Shown here piece by piece: positions 1-7,450 of a stretch of DNA of 20,039 nt. Origin of the DNA: an uncultured Oscillospiraceae bacterium (GTDB lineage Bacteria > Bacillota > Clostridia > Oscillospirales > Ruminococcaceae); the NCBI GenBank assembly GCA_900556525.1, contig USOZ01000009.1, positions 1 through 20,039 of the forward strand, in the 5' to 3' direction. Under the pieces are notes generated by a model. The model did no database searches. It saw only the letters and a list, made by a program, of their open reading frames with translations, and was not told where the DNA came from. The position numbers were made by a program, and so were the translations under genes. Numbering within the stretch: the first letter of the stretch is position 1; each line of letters starts with the position of its first letter.

Positions 1-2229
1 GTGGATTTTTGCTATATCCGCCGTCAGGAGGTCATCGACTACGTTGCGCGCAAATACGGAAACGACCATGTTGCGCAGATAATTACTTTCGGAACGCTCG
101 CGGCAAAGGCGGCAATAAAGGACGTCGGCAGGGTCATGGACTTGCCTTACGCAAAGACGGACGCACTCTCAAAAATGATACCGTTCGGGCTGAACGTTAC
201 GCTTTCGGGTGCTATCGCTTCAAATCCCGAGCTTCGCAAATTTATCGACGGCGACCCGTCGCTTCAGCGATTGGTTGAAAACGCGCTGAAGCTGGAAGGA
301 ATGCCGCGCCACGCGTCAATGCACGCGGCGGGAATAGTTATAACACGCGAGCCTGTCACGGAATATGTGCCGCTGATAAAGAACGACGGATATATGGTAA
401 CGCAGTACCCTATGGGGACGCTTGAGCGGCTCGGACTGCTGAAAATGGACTTTCTCGGGCTGCGCTATCTGACCGTGATCGATGACTGCGTTAAAATAAT
501 TCAGCAAAAAGACAGTGGATTTTCTCTCGATAAAATTCCTGAAAATGACGAAGCGACCTATCGTATGCTTTCCTCGGGCGATACGAACGGCGTGTTCCAG
601 TTTGAAAGCGCGGGCATGAAAAGCGTGCTGGCGCGAATACGTCCGACCTCGCTTGAAGATATTATAGCGACAATTTCGCTTTATCGCCCGGGTCCGATGC
701 AGTCGATACCGACATATATCGAGAATAAGAACAATCCGCAGAAAATCGTCTATAAAACCGAGCTTCTGCGCGATATTCTCGACATAACATACGGCTGTAT
801 CGTTTATCAGGAACAGGTAATGCAGATATGCCGCAAGCTCGGCGGATATTCGTACGGGCGCGCCGACCTTGTGCGCAGGGCTATGGCGAAAAAGAAAAAA
901 GACGTAATGGAGCAGGAACGCAGCGCTTTCATCTACGGAACCAAGACCAACTGCGGGGCTGTAGCAAACGGCGTTCCCGAAAAAACTGCAAATGAGATAT
1001 TCGACGACATGGCGGCGTTCGCAACGTATGCGTTCAACAAATCTCACGCAGCAGCCTATGCTTTTCTGGCATATCAGACCGCGTATCTGCGCTGCCATTA
1101 TTATAAGGAATACATGGTCGGACTTATGACGAGCGTTCCCGATAACGCGGCGAAGCTGCTCGAATACATTTCCGATTTGAAATCTCACGGGGTAGCTGTT
1201 CTGCCGCCCGATATAAACAAAAGTATGCTCAATTTCAGCGCTGAGGAGGGTGGAGTTCGTTTCGGACTGCTCGCGATACGCAATCTCGGACGGAATTTTA
1301 TAAATGAGATAATCGACGCGCGCAGCGAGCGTCCATTTGCCGATATAACCGATTTTCTCAGCAGGCTTTCCGGGCGTGAAATAAATCGCCGCGCAGTTGA
1401 ATCGCTCATAAAAGCGGGAGCTTTCGACGCTCTTCCGCACAACCGCAGGGAGCTTTTGTGCAGCTATGAAAATCTGTATCAGATGACGGCGGAAAGCCAT
1501 AACCGCAATCTCAGCGGACAAATGGGATTTTTTGATTACGGGGCTGACGACGGTGCAGACAATACGTTTATCGCGAAATTGGACAATTTCACTCCCGCAC
1601 AGCTTATGAAACTGGAAAAAGAGGCGCTCGGCTTTTACGCCACGGGTCATCCTCTCGAATGTTACGAGCAGTATATGCGGCTCAACGGCATATCAAAAAT
1701 CGCGGATATTACGGGACTGCCCGAAGGAAGAAAAGTCAGCATACTTGCCACGCTCAGCGCGAAAAAGTCGCACACCACAAAGAATAATAAGCTGATGTGC
1801 TTCGCTTCGTTTGAAGATATGAGCGGGGAAATCGAGGGCGTTATTTTTGACGAGGTTTACGCGGTCTCGCTGAGCCTGCTTAATCGTCCCGATATACCGC
1901 TGATCGTTTCGGGAACAGTTTCGGTGACAGCTTCCGACAGCGGCGATGAGCCGCCGAAACTTATCGTGAATAGGATAGAGAGCGCGGATGACATAAAGCC
2001 GACCGATTATCACACGCTTTATATCAATCTCGAAAGCGAGAATTCGCCGCTTATCCCGCGCATCGCGGAGGTTTTGAGAGGCTGTTCGGGCAGGGAAGAG
2101 GTAAGGCTCTGTTTTCGTGATACAAGACGCGTTTCAAGGATAAATGACATTTCGGGAGTAAATATTACAAAAGAAATTGTTCAGAAATTAGTAAAAATTT
2201 GTGGAAAAAGTAATATTATATTGAAATAA
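1..2229 (+). CDS. dnaE: DNA polymerase III subunit alpha, C-terminal part (5' end outside window)
   Basis: Replicative C-family polymerase subunit. The frame is open at the left edge, so the 742 codons seen are only the 3' part. The first residues (DFCYIRRQEVIDYV) fall just after the PDxDxD motif of the palm, so the PHP domain and the first two catalytic aspartates lie outside. The third catalytic aspartate is visible in LLKMDFLGLR (codon 150 here). The finger segment follows, with FESAGMK near codon 200 and YRPGPM near 230. Next come a helix-hairpin-helix-like region around codons 430-480 (NLGRNF, INRRAVESLIKAGAFDALP) and an OB fold around codons 575-665 (VSILATLSAKK, SFEDMSGEIEGVIFDE). The stop is TAA at 2227-2229. 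I see no terminator hairpin before the pfkA promoter. The first GTG is an internal codon, not a start. Identification is secure. Firmicutes usually also carry PolC, so this is probably the second C-family polymerase, but that is inference. Confidence 0.96.
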   Translation: MDFCYIRRQEVIDYVARKYGNDHVAQIITFGTLAAKAAIKDVGRVMDLPYAKTDALSKMIPFGLNVTLSGAIASNPELRKFIDGDPSLQRLVENALKLEGMPRHASMHAAGIVITREPVTEYVPLIKNDGYMVTQYPMGTLERLGLLKMDFLGLRYLTVIDDCVKIIQQKDSGFSLDKIPENDEATYRMLSSGDTNGVFQFESAGMKSVLARIRPTSLEDIIATISLYRPGPMQSIPTYIENKNNPQKIVYKTELLRDILDITYGCIVYQEQVMQICRKLGGYSYGRADLVRRAMAKKKKDVMEQERSAFIYGTKTNCGAVANGVPEKTANEIFDDMAAFATYAFNKSHAAAYAFLAYQTAYLRCHYYKEYMVGLMTSVPDNAAKLLEYISDLKSHGVAVLPPDINKSMLNFSAEEGGVRFGLLAIRNLGRNFINEIIDARSERPFADITDFLSRLSGREINRRAVESLIKAGAFDALPHNRRELLCSYENLYQMTAESHNRNLSGQMGFFDYGADDGADNTFIAKLDNFTPAQLMKLEKEALGFYATGHPLECYEQYMRLNGISKIADITGLPEGRKVSILATLSAKKSHTTKNNKLMCFASFEDMSGEIEGVIFDEVYAVSLSLLNRPDIPLIVSGTVSVTASDSGDEPPKLIVNRIESADDIKPTDYHTLYINLESENSPLIPRIAEVLRGCSGREEVRLCFRDTRRVSRINDISGVNITKEIVQKLVKICGKSNIILK

Positions 2230-2251
2230 CGCTTTTTATCAGAAAATATAC

Positions 2252-2280
2252 TTGACGTTTCCGAATTTTTTGTGTAAAAT
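2252..2280 (+). promoter_or_regulatory. sigma-A-type promoter of pfkA
   Basis: TTGACG at 2252-2257 and TAAAAT at 2275-2280 are separated by exactly 17 bp. They lie in the short AT-rich gap after dnaE, 80 bases before the pfkA start. The predicted transcription start is near 2287, which leaves a leader of about 70 bases. Confidence 0.8.
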
Positions 2281-2281
2281 G

Positions 2282-2315
2282 TTATAAGGTAATTTCTATA
2301 AGAATGACCTTATAA
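2282..2315 (+). promoter_or_regulatory. 9-bp inverted repeat over the pfkA transcription start (operator or leader hairpin)
   Basis: TTATAAGGT (2282-2290) and ACCTTATAA (2307-2315) are perfect inverted copies 16 bases apart. The left arm starts one base after the -10 box and covers the predicted start site. A bound repressor here would block initiation; alternatively only part of the repeat would be transcribed. It is too AT-rich and lacks a T run, so it is not a terminator. The cognate protein cannot be named from the sequence; it does not match the Rex or CcpA consensus that I know. Confidence 0.45.
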
Positions 2316-2359
2316 AGTTAAGTTAAATCATTCGTTTAAGGACGAAAGGAGAAATAAAT

Positions 2360-3319
2360 ATGAAAAAGATTGGCGTATTAACAAGCGGCGGAGACGCACC
2401 GGGCATGAATGCCGCAATCCGTGCGGTTGTAAGAACCGCAATCAACAGAGGTATCGAGGTTGTCGGTATCTATCGCGGCTACAACGGTCTTATCAACGGC
2501 GAGGTTCACCCCTTAAACGTAAGAAGCGTTTCCGATATTATCCAGCGCGGAGGTACTTTCCTCTACACTGCAAGATGCCCCGAATTCCGCGAAGAAGCAG
2601 GACTTCAGAAGGCAAAGGAAACGTGTCTTGAACAGGGTATCGAGGGTATCGTTGTTATCGGCGGCGACGGCTCTTTCAGAGGCGCGGCTGACCTTTCCGC
2701 AAGAGGAATCCCCTGTATCGGTCTCCCCGGAACTATCGATAACGACATTGCCATGACCGAATATACTATCGGTTACGACACGGCTATGAACACTGCGCTC
2801 GAAATGATCGATAAGCTCCGTGACACAGCTTCTTCTCACGACCGCTGCTCGGTTGTTGAAGTTATGGGCAGAAGAGCGGGTTATATCGCGCTCAACACAG
2901 GTATTGCCTGCGGCGCTATCGCGATCATCACGACCGAAGTTCCTTACGACATTAACGCTATCATCAACAAGATAAACAGCACCCAGACCACCGGCAAGCA
3001 TCACTTCATCGTTGTTGTTTCCGAGGGTATCGGCAATGCTCAGGAAATCGCTAAGGAGATCGAAGAAAAGACCGGTATCGAAAGCCGCGCGACCATTCTC
3101 GGTCATGTACAGAGAGGTGGCGCTCCCACTGTTCGCGACAGAGTTGAAGCGAGCAAAATGGGTCACTATGCCGTTGAACTTCTCGAAAAGGGAATCGGCA
3201 ACAGAGTTGTCGGCTTAAAGGAAGGCAAGGTCATCGACGTTGATATTCAGGAGGCTCTCAAGATGAAGAAGCCGTTCCTCGAGGATCTTTACAAGATGGC
3301 TGAAGAGATCAGCTTCTGA
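2360..3319 (+). CDS. pfkA: ATP-dependent 6-phosphofructokinase
   Basis: Phosphorylates fructose 6-phosphate to fructose 1,6-bisphosphate, the committed step of glycolysis, in the cytosol as a tetramer in this family. The 319 residues match the length of bacillary PfkA. The ATP-binding GGDGS motif has Asp103 and Gly104, and PGTIDND has Gly124 and catalytic Asp127. Glycines at 104 and 124 are the signature of ATP use; PPi-dependent relatives carry Asp and Lys there. MGRRAGYIAL (around 169) and the HVQRGG substrate/effector segment near 249 are also present. The start ATG follows AAAGGAGAAATAAAT. It is transcribed from its own promoter just after dnaE, an arrangement common in Firmicutes. AAG is preferred over AAA and C-ending codons are frequent, unlike most neighbours, which suggests high expression. 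Confidence 0.97.
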   Translation: MKKIGVLTSGGDAPGMNAAIRAVVRTAINRGIEVVGIYRGYNGLINGEVHPLNVRSVSDIIQRGGTFLYTARCPEFREEAGLQKAKETCLEQGIEGIVVIGGDGSFRGAADLSARGIPCIGLPGTIDNDIAMTEYTIGYDTAMNTALEMIDKLRDTASSHDRCSVVEVMGRRAGYIALNTGIACGAIAIITTEVPYDINAIINKINSTQTTGKHHFIVVVSEGIGNAQEIAKEIEEKTGIESRATILGHVQRGGAPTVRDRVEASKMGHYAVELLEKGIGNRVVGLKEGKVIDVDIQEALKMKKPFLEDLYKMAEEISF

Positions 3320-3336
3320 TTGCTATTTGATTTTAA

Positions 3337-3435
3337 ACAGAGTAGAGAGCTGCGCGTTAAGTGCGCTGCGGACGGAGAGTTGCCGCAGTGACGAAAAGCC
3401 GACGTGCTTGCGGTGCAGCTCCCGCATCTCGCTGT
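3337..3435 (+). ncRNA. tetrahydrofolate (THF) riboswitch aptamer
   Basis: Binds reduced folates and controls the folate transporter gene that follows. Sequence support: GAGTAGAG near the 5' end and the conserved core GCGTTAAGTG at 3354-3363. P1 is ACAG/CTGT (3337-3340 with 3432-3435). P2 is GAGCTGC/GCAGCTC (3347-3353 with 3415-3421). The P3 hairpin is CTGCGG/CCGCAG (3366-3371 with 3383-3388), and there is a small AAGC/GCTT hairpin (3396-3399 with 3406-3409). The P3 loop carries GAGA (3375-3378), which can pair with TCTC (3427-3430), as in the long-range pseudoknot of this family. Core sequence, architecture and the downstream folT gene all agree. No clear promoter is visible between pfkA and the aptamer, so transcription may read through from pfkA. 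Confidence 0.93.
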
Positions 3436-3436
3436 G

Positions 3437-3511
3437 CATAAAATATACCGTAAGCTGCCATAGGCTTATCCGATTTTATGTAATGGCGTAAAGGAGGAAA
3501 GCTTTATGGCA
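3437..3511 (+). promoter_or_regulatory. expression platform of the THF riboswitch
   Basis: A two-tier hairpin follows the aptamer: CATAAAAT/ATTTTATG (3437-3444 with 3473-3480) encloses TAAGC/GCTTA (3451-3455 with 3464-3468). Its loop contains TGCCATA (3456-3462), the exact complement of TATGGCA at 3505-3511, which spans the folT start codon. The ribosome binding site AAAGGAGG lies at 3490-3497. There is no T run, so control of translation seems more likely than transcription termination; the switching scheme is inference. Confidence 0.55.
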
Positions 3512-4102
3512 TTTTTGCGAATTTTTACCAATTCCGCTAAGGAGCTTAAAAGCGTACGCTGTATAGTTACTATCGGCGTTCTGCTTGCGGCGGCGGTCGT
3601 ACTTGACGGCTTCGGTTCAATAAGGATAGGCGATTATCTGAAGATCAATTTCGCTTTTCTGCCGCTTGCGATGACGGGTATTCTTTTCGGACCTGTTGCG
3701 GGCTGCGCGGCGGGGCTTCTCACCGATCTTGTCGGTTATCTTGTGAACCCGATAGGCGGATTTATCCCCGAGCTTATGCTTATAACGGGGCTTGAGGGGC
3801 TTATTTACGGACTTGTACTCTACAATATCAAAAGTGAGCGCACATACCGCACGTTTATACGCGTGGTTGCGGCGAGATTTATCGTCTGCGCAGTATGCAA
3901 CCTTACGCTGAACACGCTGGCGCTGTACAATTACGGATTTATCTCGGGCGCGAGCTTCGGTGCGGTATTTACTGCGAGAGTTGCAACAAATATAATAACA
4001 TTCTGCCTCGGTTCGTATATGATGATGGCTGTGGTTATCCCCGTGAAACTGTTTTATGACCGTCATCTGCGCTTTTCGCGCACAAGACCCGCACACAGAT
4101 AA
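3506..4102 (+). CDS. folT: folate ECF transporter S component
   Basis: Membrane substrate-binding (S) component for folate uptake; in this family it works with a shared energising module (EcfA/EcfA'/EcfT) that is not encoded in this window. The 198 residues form about six hydrophobic segments. The FolT pattern is visible: IRIGDYLKINFAFLPLAM, then GILFGPVAGCAAGLLTDLVG and LVNPIGGFIPE, near residues 38-92. The ATG is preceded by AAAGGAGGAAAGCTTT, a near-perfect ribosome binding site. A THF riboswitch directly upstream supports the folate assignment independently of the protein. The proC start follows 15 bases after the stop, so both may be on one message. Confidence 0.93.
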   Translation: MAFLRIFTNSAKELKSVRCIVTIGVLLAAAVVLDGFGSIRIGDYLKINFAFLPLAMTGILFGPVAGCAAGLLTDLVGYLVNPIGGFIPELMLITGLEGLIYGLVLYNIKSERTYRTFIRVVAARFIVCAVCNLTLNTLALYNYGFISGASFGAVFTARVATNIITFCLGSYMMMAVVIPVKLFYDRHLRFSRTRPAHR

Positions 4103-4117
4103 ACAGGAGTGTTGAAA

Positions 4118-4903
4118 ATGGACAGATTAGGAGTTATCGGAACCGGAAACATGGGTTCCGCGATAATAAACGGAGTTAAAAAGGGCAGCGGCGTTGAAAT
4201 TCTGGCGTTCGACGTGAATTCGGAACGCCTTGGTCAGCTTCCAGCAACTCCTTGCGCGACCGAGAGCGAGGTTATCGAAAAGTGCAGATATGTTCTGCTC
4301 GCGGTAAAGCCGCAGGTCCTCGGAAGTGTGCTTGACGCGGTCGTTTCGGCGGTTAAGCCCGAAACTGTTTTTATTTCGATCTGTGCGGGAATTTCGGCTG
4401 AATTCATTCGTGAAAAGCTCGGAAATCCTGACGTTAAGGTCGTTACAGTCATGCCGAACACGCCTATGATGCTCGGTTTCGGTGCGAGCGCTATGGCGCA
4501 CGACGAAAAAGTGACGGACGAGGAATTTGCTTTTGCAAAAAAAGTTATTTCGAGCTGCGGAATTGCTGTTGAGATACCTATGGACAAAATGAAAGAAATA
4601 ATCTGCGTAAACGGCAGTTCTCCCGCGTTTATCTATCTTTTTGCGAAAGGATTTCTCGATTATGCAGCTTCTGTCGGAATATCTGCCGACGCTGCGCTGG
4701 AGCTGTTTTCGGCTTCGCTTATCGGTTCGGCTAAAATGCTCACCGAGTCGGGAATGACGGTCGATGAGCTTATCAAGCAGGTTTCTTCTCCCGGAGGCAC
4801 AACCATTGCAGGACTTGAAAAGCTGTACAGCGGTGATATTGTCGGAGATGTTGACGCGGCTTGTAAGGCTTGCACTGCGCGTGCGTATGAACTTGGAAAA
4901 TAA
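4118..4903 (+). CDS. proC: pyrroline-5-carboxylate reductase
   Basis: Reduces 1-pyrroline-5-carboxylate to L-proline with NAD(P)H, the last step of proline synthesis. The 261 residues fit the family. A Rossmann motif GVIGTGNMGSAI lies at residues 4-15. AGISAEFIREKLG is followed by TVMPNTPMMLGFGASAM near 105-125. The C-terminal dimerisation helices hold GSSPAFIYLF and VSSPGGTTIAGLEKL, the P5CR signature. The ATG at 4118 sits 8 bases after AGGAG (4105-4109); the in-frame GTG at 4109 overlaps that site and is not used. It follows folT by 15 bases and ends before a terminator. Confidence 0.96.
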   Translation: MDRLGVIGTGNMGSAIINGVKKGSGVEILAFDVNSERLGQLPATPCATESEVIEKCRYVLLAVKPQVLGSVLDAVVSAVKPETVFISICAGISAEFIREKLGNPDVKVVTVMPNTPMMLGFGASAMAHDEKVTDEEFAFAKKVISSCGIAVEIPMDKMKEIICVNGSSPAFIYLFAKGFLDYAASVGISADAALELFSASLIGSAKMLTESGMTVDELIKQVSSPGGTTIAGLEKLYSGDIVGDVDAACKACTARAYELGK

Positions 4904-4909
4904 CGGATT

Positions 4910-4940
4910 GCGGGTGAACTGTTTTCACCCGTAATTTTTA
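4910..4940 (+). terminator. rho-independent terminator after proC
   Basis: CGGGTGAA (4911-4918) and TTCACCCG (4924-4931) form an 8-bp stem with a CTGTT loop, extended by a G-U pair. TAATTTTTATAT follows. It closes the folT-proC unit just before the pyrimidine operon promoter. Confidence 0.8.
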
Positions 4941-4964
4941 TATGCGGAAATTTTGTAAAATGTG

Positions 4965-4993
4965 TTGAAAACAAACCGCAAATATAGTATAAT
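4965..4993 (+). promoter_or_regulatory. sigma-A-type promoter of the pyrimidine operon
   Basis: TTGAAA (4965-4970) and a perfect TATAAT (4988-4993) are separated by 17 bp. Transcription should begin near A5000, giving a leader of about 43 bases before pyrC. Confidence 0.87.
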
Positions 4994-5001
4994 AAAAATA
5001 T

Positions 5002-5025
5002 GCCCGAACGCTCGGAAGCGTGGGC
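5002..5025 (+). promoter_or_regulatory. 5' leader hairpin of the pyr operon message
   Basis: GCCC-GA-ACGCT (5002-5012) folds onto AGCGT-GGGC (5017-5025) with a CGGA loop. It begins only two or three bases after the predicted transcription start and ends about five bases before the pyrC ribosome binding site (AAGGA, about 5031-5035). I see no PyrR-binding loop and no attenuator terminator. It may stabilise the 5' end, or take part in start-site-dependent control as known for E. coli pyrC; both are inference. Confidence 0.4.
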
Positions 5026-5042
5026 GCGCAAAGGAAAATATT

Positions 5043-6311
5043 ATGAGAGTTTTATTGAAGAACGGTCTTGCGGTAGACAGCCGCAGCAGAATTGAGGGCA
5101 TAAAGGATATTCTTATCCGCGACAACATAATAGAGAAAATTTCGGATAAAATAGACGAACCCGCCGACAAGGTGATCGACTGCACGGGGCTTGCGGTTTT
5201 TCCGGGGCTTTGTGATATGCACGTCCATTTTCGCGATCCCGGTCAGACGCATAAGGAGGATATTTTCAGCGGCGCTGAAGCCGCGGCGGCGGGTGGAGTT
5301 ACCGCTGTTGCTTGTATGCCGAACACTTCTCCTGTGTGTGATTCGCCCGAGGTTATTCGCAAAATTGTAAAAAAAGGAAAAAAGTCGAAGATAAAAGTCT
5401 ACCCCGTTGGCTGTATCACAAAGGGGCTGAAAGGCGAGGAACTCTGCGATTTTGAAGCGCTGAAAAAAGCGGGCGCGGTAGCCGTTTCGGACGACGGAAA
5501 GCCTGTAAAAAACGCAAGGGTAATGGGTGAAGCTATGCTTGCGGCTCACTATGCGGGGCTTCGCGTTATTTCGCACTGCGAGGATCTCGACATAATAAAC
5601 GGCGGCATTATCAACGCGGGAAAAATTGCGCGGCAGCTTGGCGTAAAGGGTATGAGTCGTTCGAGCGAGAATATCATTACCGCGCGCGAAATTCAGCTTG
5701 CGAACGACCTTGAAATGCCGATACACATTGCGCACGTTTCAACAAAAGAAGTCGTAAACCTCCTGAGAAGCGCCGTTCGCTTCGGAATAATGGTTACGAG
5801 CGAGACTGCGCCGCATTATTTCACTCTTACCGAAGATGAACTGCTGAAGCGGGACGCGGATTATCGCATGAATCCGCCGCTGCGCTGCATTGAGGACGTT
5901 GAGGCGATAACGGAAGCTGTTGTTGACGGTACTATCGACTGTATCGTAACCGACCACGCGCCGCATACTCCAGAGGAAAAGGCTGATTTTGAAAAGGCAC
6001 CCAACGGTGTAGTCGGGCTTGAGACCTCGCTTGCGGTAACTCTTACGAAACTGTACCACACGGGCAGAATGAGCCTGATGAAAATAGTACGAATGATGTG
6101 CGAAAATCCGCGCAGATTGCTCGGGATAGAGGGCGGAGCGCTTGAACCGGGCTGTCCCGCCGACATTGCGATAGTTGACCTTAACAAAGAGTGGGTAGTT
6201 GACCCGGAAAAGCTTCATTCAAAATCCAAAAACACCTGCTTTAAGGGTATGACGCTCAAAGGAAAGGTAAAATACACGCTGGTGAACGGCGTAGTTGTAT
6301 ATGAGGACTAA
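5043..6311 (+). CDS. pyrC: dihydroorotase (type I)
   Basis: Zinc hydrolase of the amidohydrolase fold; cyclises N-carbamoyl-L-aspartate to dihydroorotate in UMP synthesis. The 422 residues match the type I class found in Firmicutes. The metal-binding HxH lies in DMHVHFRDPGQTHKED (His60 and His62). AVSDDGKPV (around 150) supplies the bridging Asp typical of type I enzymes in place of a carboxylated Lys. ISHCED, IAHVST and catalytic TDHAPHTPEEK (Asp304) follow in order. The ATG at 5043 has AAAGGAAAATATT upstream; an in-frame ATG 81 bases earlier would lie inside the promoter and has no ribosome binding site. First gene of the pyr operon. Its stop codon TAA forms the last three bases of the left CTAA copy flanking the inserted palindromic element. 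Confidence 0.96.
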   Translation: MRVLLKNGLAVDSRSRIEGIKDILIRDNIIEKISDKIDEPADKVIDCTGLAVFPGLCDMHVHFRDPGQTHKEDIFSGAEAAAAGGVTAVACMPNTSPVCDSPEVIRKIVKKGKKSKIKVYPVGCITKGLKGEELCDFEALKKAGAVAVSDDGKPVKNARVMGEAMLAAHYAGLRVISHCEDLDIINGGIINAGKIARQLGVKGMSRSSENIITAREIQLANDLEMPIHIAHVSTKEVVNLLRSAVRFGIMVTSETAPHYFTLTEDELLKRDADYRMNPPLRCIEDVEAITEAVVDGTIDCIVTDHAPHTPEEKADFEKAPNGVVGLETSLAVTLTKLYHTGRMSLMKIVRMMCENPRRLLGIEGGALEPGCPADIAIVDLNKEWVVDPEKLHSKSKNTCFKGMTLKGKVKYTLVNGVVVYED

Positions 6312-6476
6312 GGAAGCACTGAATAAATCGCGGCACGCATCTTGCTTGCATATTTTCCGCCTGATTGCACGAAAACTCCTTGAAATACATCAAGTATTCC
6401 TGTGTCATTTTCATGCAATCAATCGAAAAATCTGTCTGCGCAATCTGCATACCCGATTTAATCAGCACTTCTCTAA
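6308..6476. mobile_element. 161-bp palindromic MITE (IS5-like ends) with CTAA target duplication
   Basis: The element spans 6312-6472 and is flanked by CTAA at 6308-6311 and 6473-6476. Its ends, GGAAGCACTGAATAAATCG (6312-6330) and the complement of 6454-6472, match at 15 of 19 positions. The inner arms also pair: TGATTGCA/TGCAATCA (6362-6369 with 6414-6421) and GAAATAC/GTATTCC around a five-base loop, all centred near 6391. GGAAG...GAATAA ends and a 4-bp YTAR duplication are features of the IS5 group. It encodes nothing credible. Removing the element plus one CTAA leaves a 17-base pyrC-pyrF gap with an intact ribosome binding site, which strongly supports insertion. Because it lies inside the operon it is transcribed and should form a long RNA hairpin. 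Confidence 0.78.
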
Positions 6477-6493
6477 TAGAAAGGAATATTGAT

Positions 6494-7426
6494 ATGTCAT
6501 TTGATAAATTACTTGAAGGAATTGCGAGAACTCAGAACCCTACCGTTGCGGGACTTGACCCGAAGCTGGACTTCATTCCCGAATACATTAAGGCAAAGGC
6601 TTTCGATAAGTACGGAGAAACGCTGAAAGGCGCGGCAAAGGCTATTCTTGAATTCAACAAAGGGCTGATTGACGCACTTTGCGGCATTGTGCCCGCAGTT
6701 AAGCCGCAGGCGGCGTATTACGAAATGTATGGAACTGCGGGAATGAAAGCGTTCAGAAAAACGCAGGAATATGCACACGAAAAGGGAATGTACGTTATCA
6801 CCGACGGAAAGCGCAACGACATAGGAACCACAATGGAGGCGTATGCGATAGCGCATCTCGGAAAAGTCAAGGTCGGCGAAAACGAGTTCAGCCCGTTTGA
6901 CGGCGACGCGCTTACAGTGAACGGCTACCTCGGAACTGACGGGATAAAGCCGCTTGTTGACATCTGCGCAAAGTATGATAAGGGCATTTTTGTGCTTGCG
7001 AAAACGTCTAATCCGTCATCAGGCGAGCTTCAGGACAGGCTTATCGACGGCGTGCCCGTTTATGAGATAATGGGGCATATGTGCGAGAGCTGGGGAGAAC
7101 CGCTCATGGGAAAATACGGTTATTCGGGCGTGGGAATTGTTGCGGGCGCTACATACCCCGAGCAGATAAAGAAACTGCGCGAAAAGCTGCCGAGGACATT
7201 TTTCCTTATCCCCGGTTACGGTGCGCAGGGCGCTTCCGCAAAGGATATTTCGGGCGCGTTTGACAGCAACGGACTTGGCGGAATTGTAAACAGCTCCCGC
7301 GGAATTATGTGCGCATATAAAAAAGAAGGCTGCAACGAGCATGACTATGCTGCCGCCGCTTACCGCGAAGCAGTCCGCATGAGAGATGAAATTATGTCTT
7401 TCGTAGGAAAAATCGTGATTCCGTAA
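6494..7426 (+). CDS. pyrF: orotidine 5'-phosphate decarboxylase (subfamily 2)
   Basis: Converts OMP to UMP, the last step of de novo pyrimidine synthesis. The 310 residues fit the longer subfamily 2. The catalytic DxKxxD motif is in TDGKRNDIGTT, with Asp104, Lys106 and Asp109. VAGLDPK near the N-terminus and GIVNSSRGI near 260 (phosphate-binding segment) support it. The ATG at 6494 follows AGAAAGGAATATTGAT. The frame stays open upstream into the inserted palindromic element, but no ribosome binding site precedes the earlier ATGs and the protein homology starts at MSFDKLLEGI. Second gene of the operon, now 182 bases after pyrC because of the insertion. Confidence 0.95.
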   Translation: MSFDKLLEGIARTQNPTVAGLDPKLDFIPEYIKAKAFDKYGETLKGAAKAILEFNKGLIDALCGIVPAVKPQAAYYEMYGTAGMKAFRKTQEYAHEKGMYVITDGKRNDIGTTMEAYAIAHLGKVKVGENEFSPFDGDALTVNGYLGTDGIKPLVDICAKYDKGIFVLAKTSNPSSGELQDRLIDGVPVYEIMGHMCESWGEPLMGKYGYSGVGIVAGATYPEQIKKLREKLPRTFFLIPGYGAQGASAKDISGAFDSNGLGGIVNSSRGIMCAYKKEGCNEHDYAAAAYREAVRMRDEIMSFVGKIVIP

Positions 7427-7450
7427 CGTTTGTTCATAAAAAGGAGAAAT

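Noticed and set aside
316..1650. A 444-codon open frame on the minus strand inside dnaE
   Set aside because: It mirrors the dnaE reading frame, has no recognisable domain or ribosome binding site, and its composition follows from the codon bias of the sense gene.
6295..6492. Short open frames across the pyrC-pyrF gap, and an upstream in-frame extension of pyrF from 6365
   Set aside because: They lie within the palindromic element, lack ribosome binding sites, and show no protein-like pattern; pyrF homology starts at 6494.
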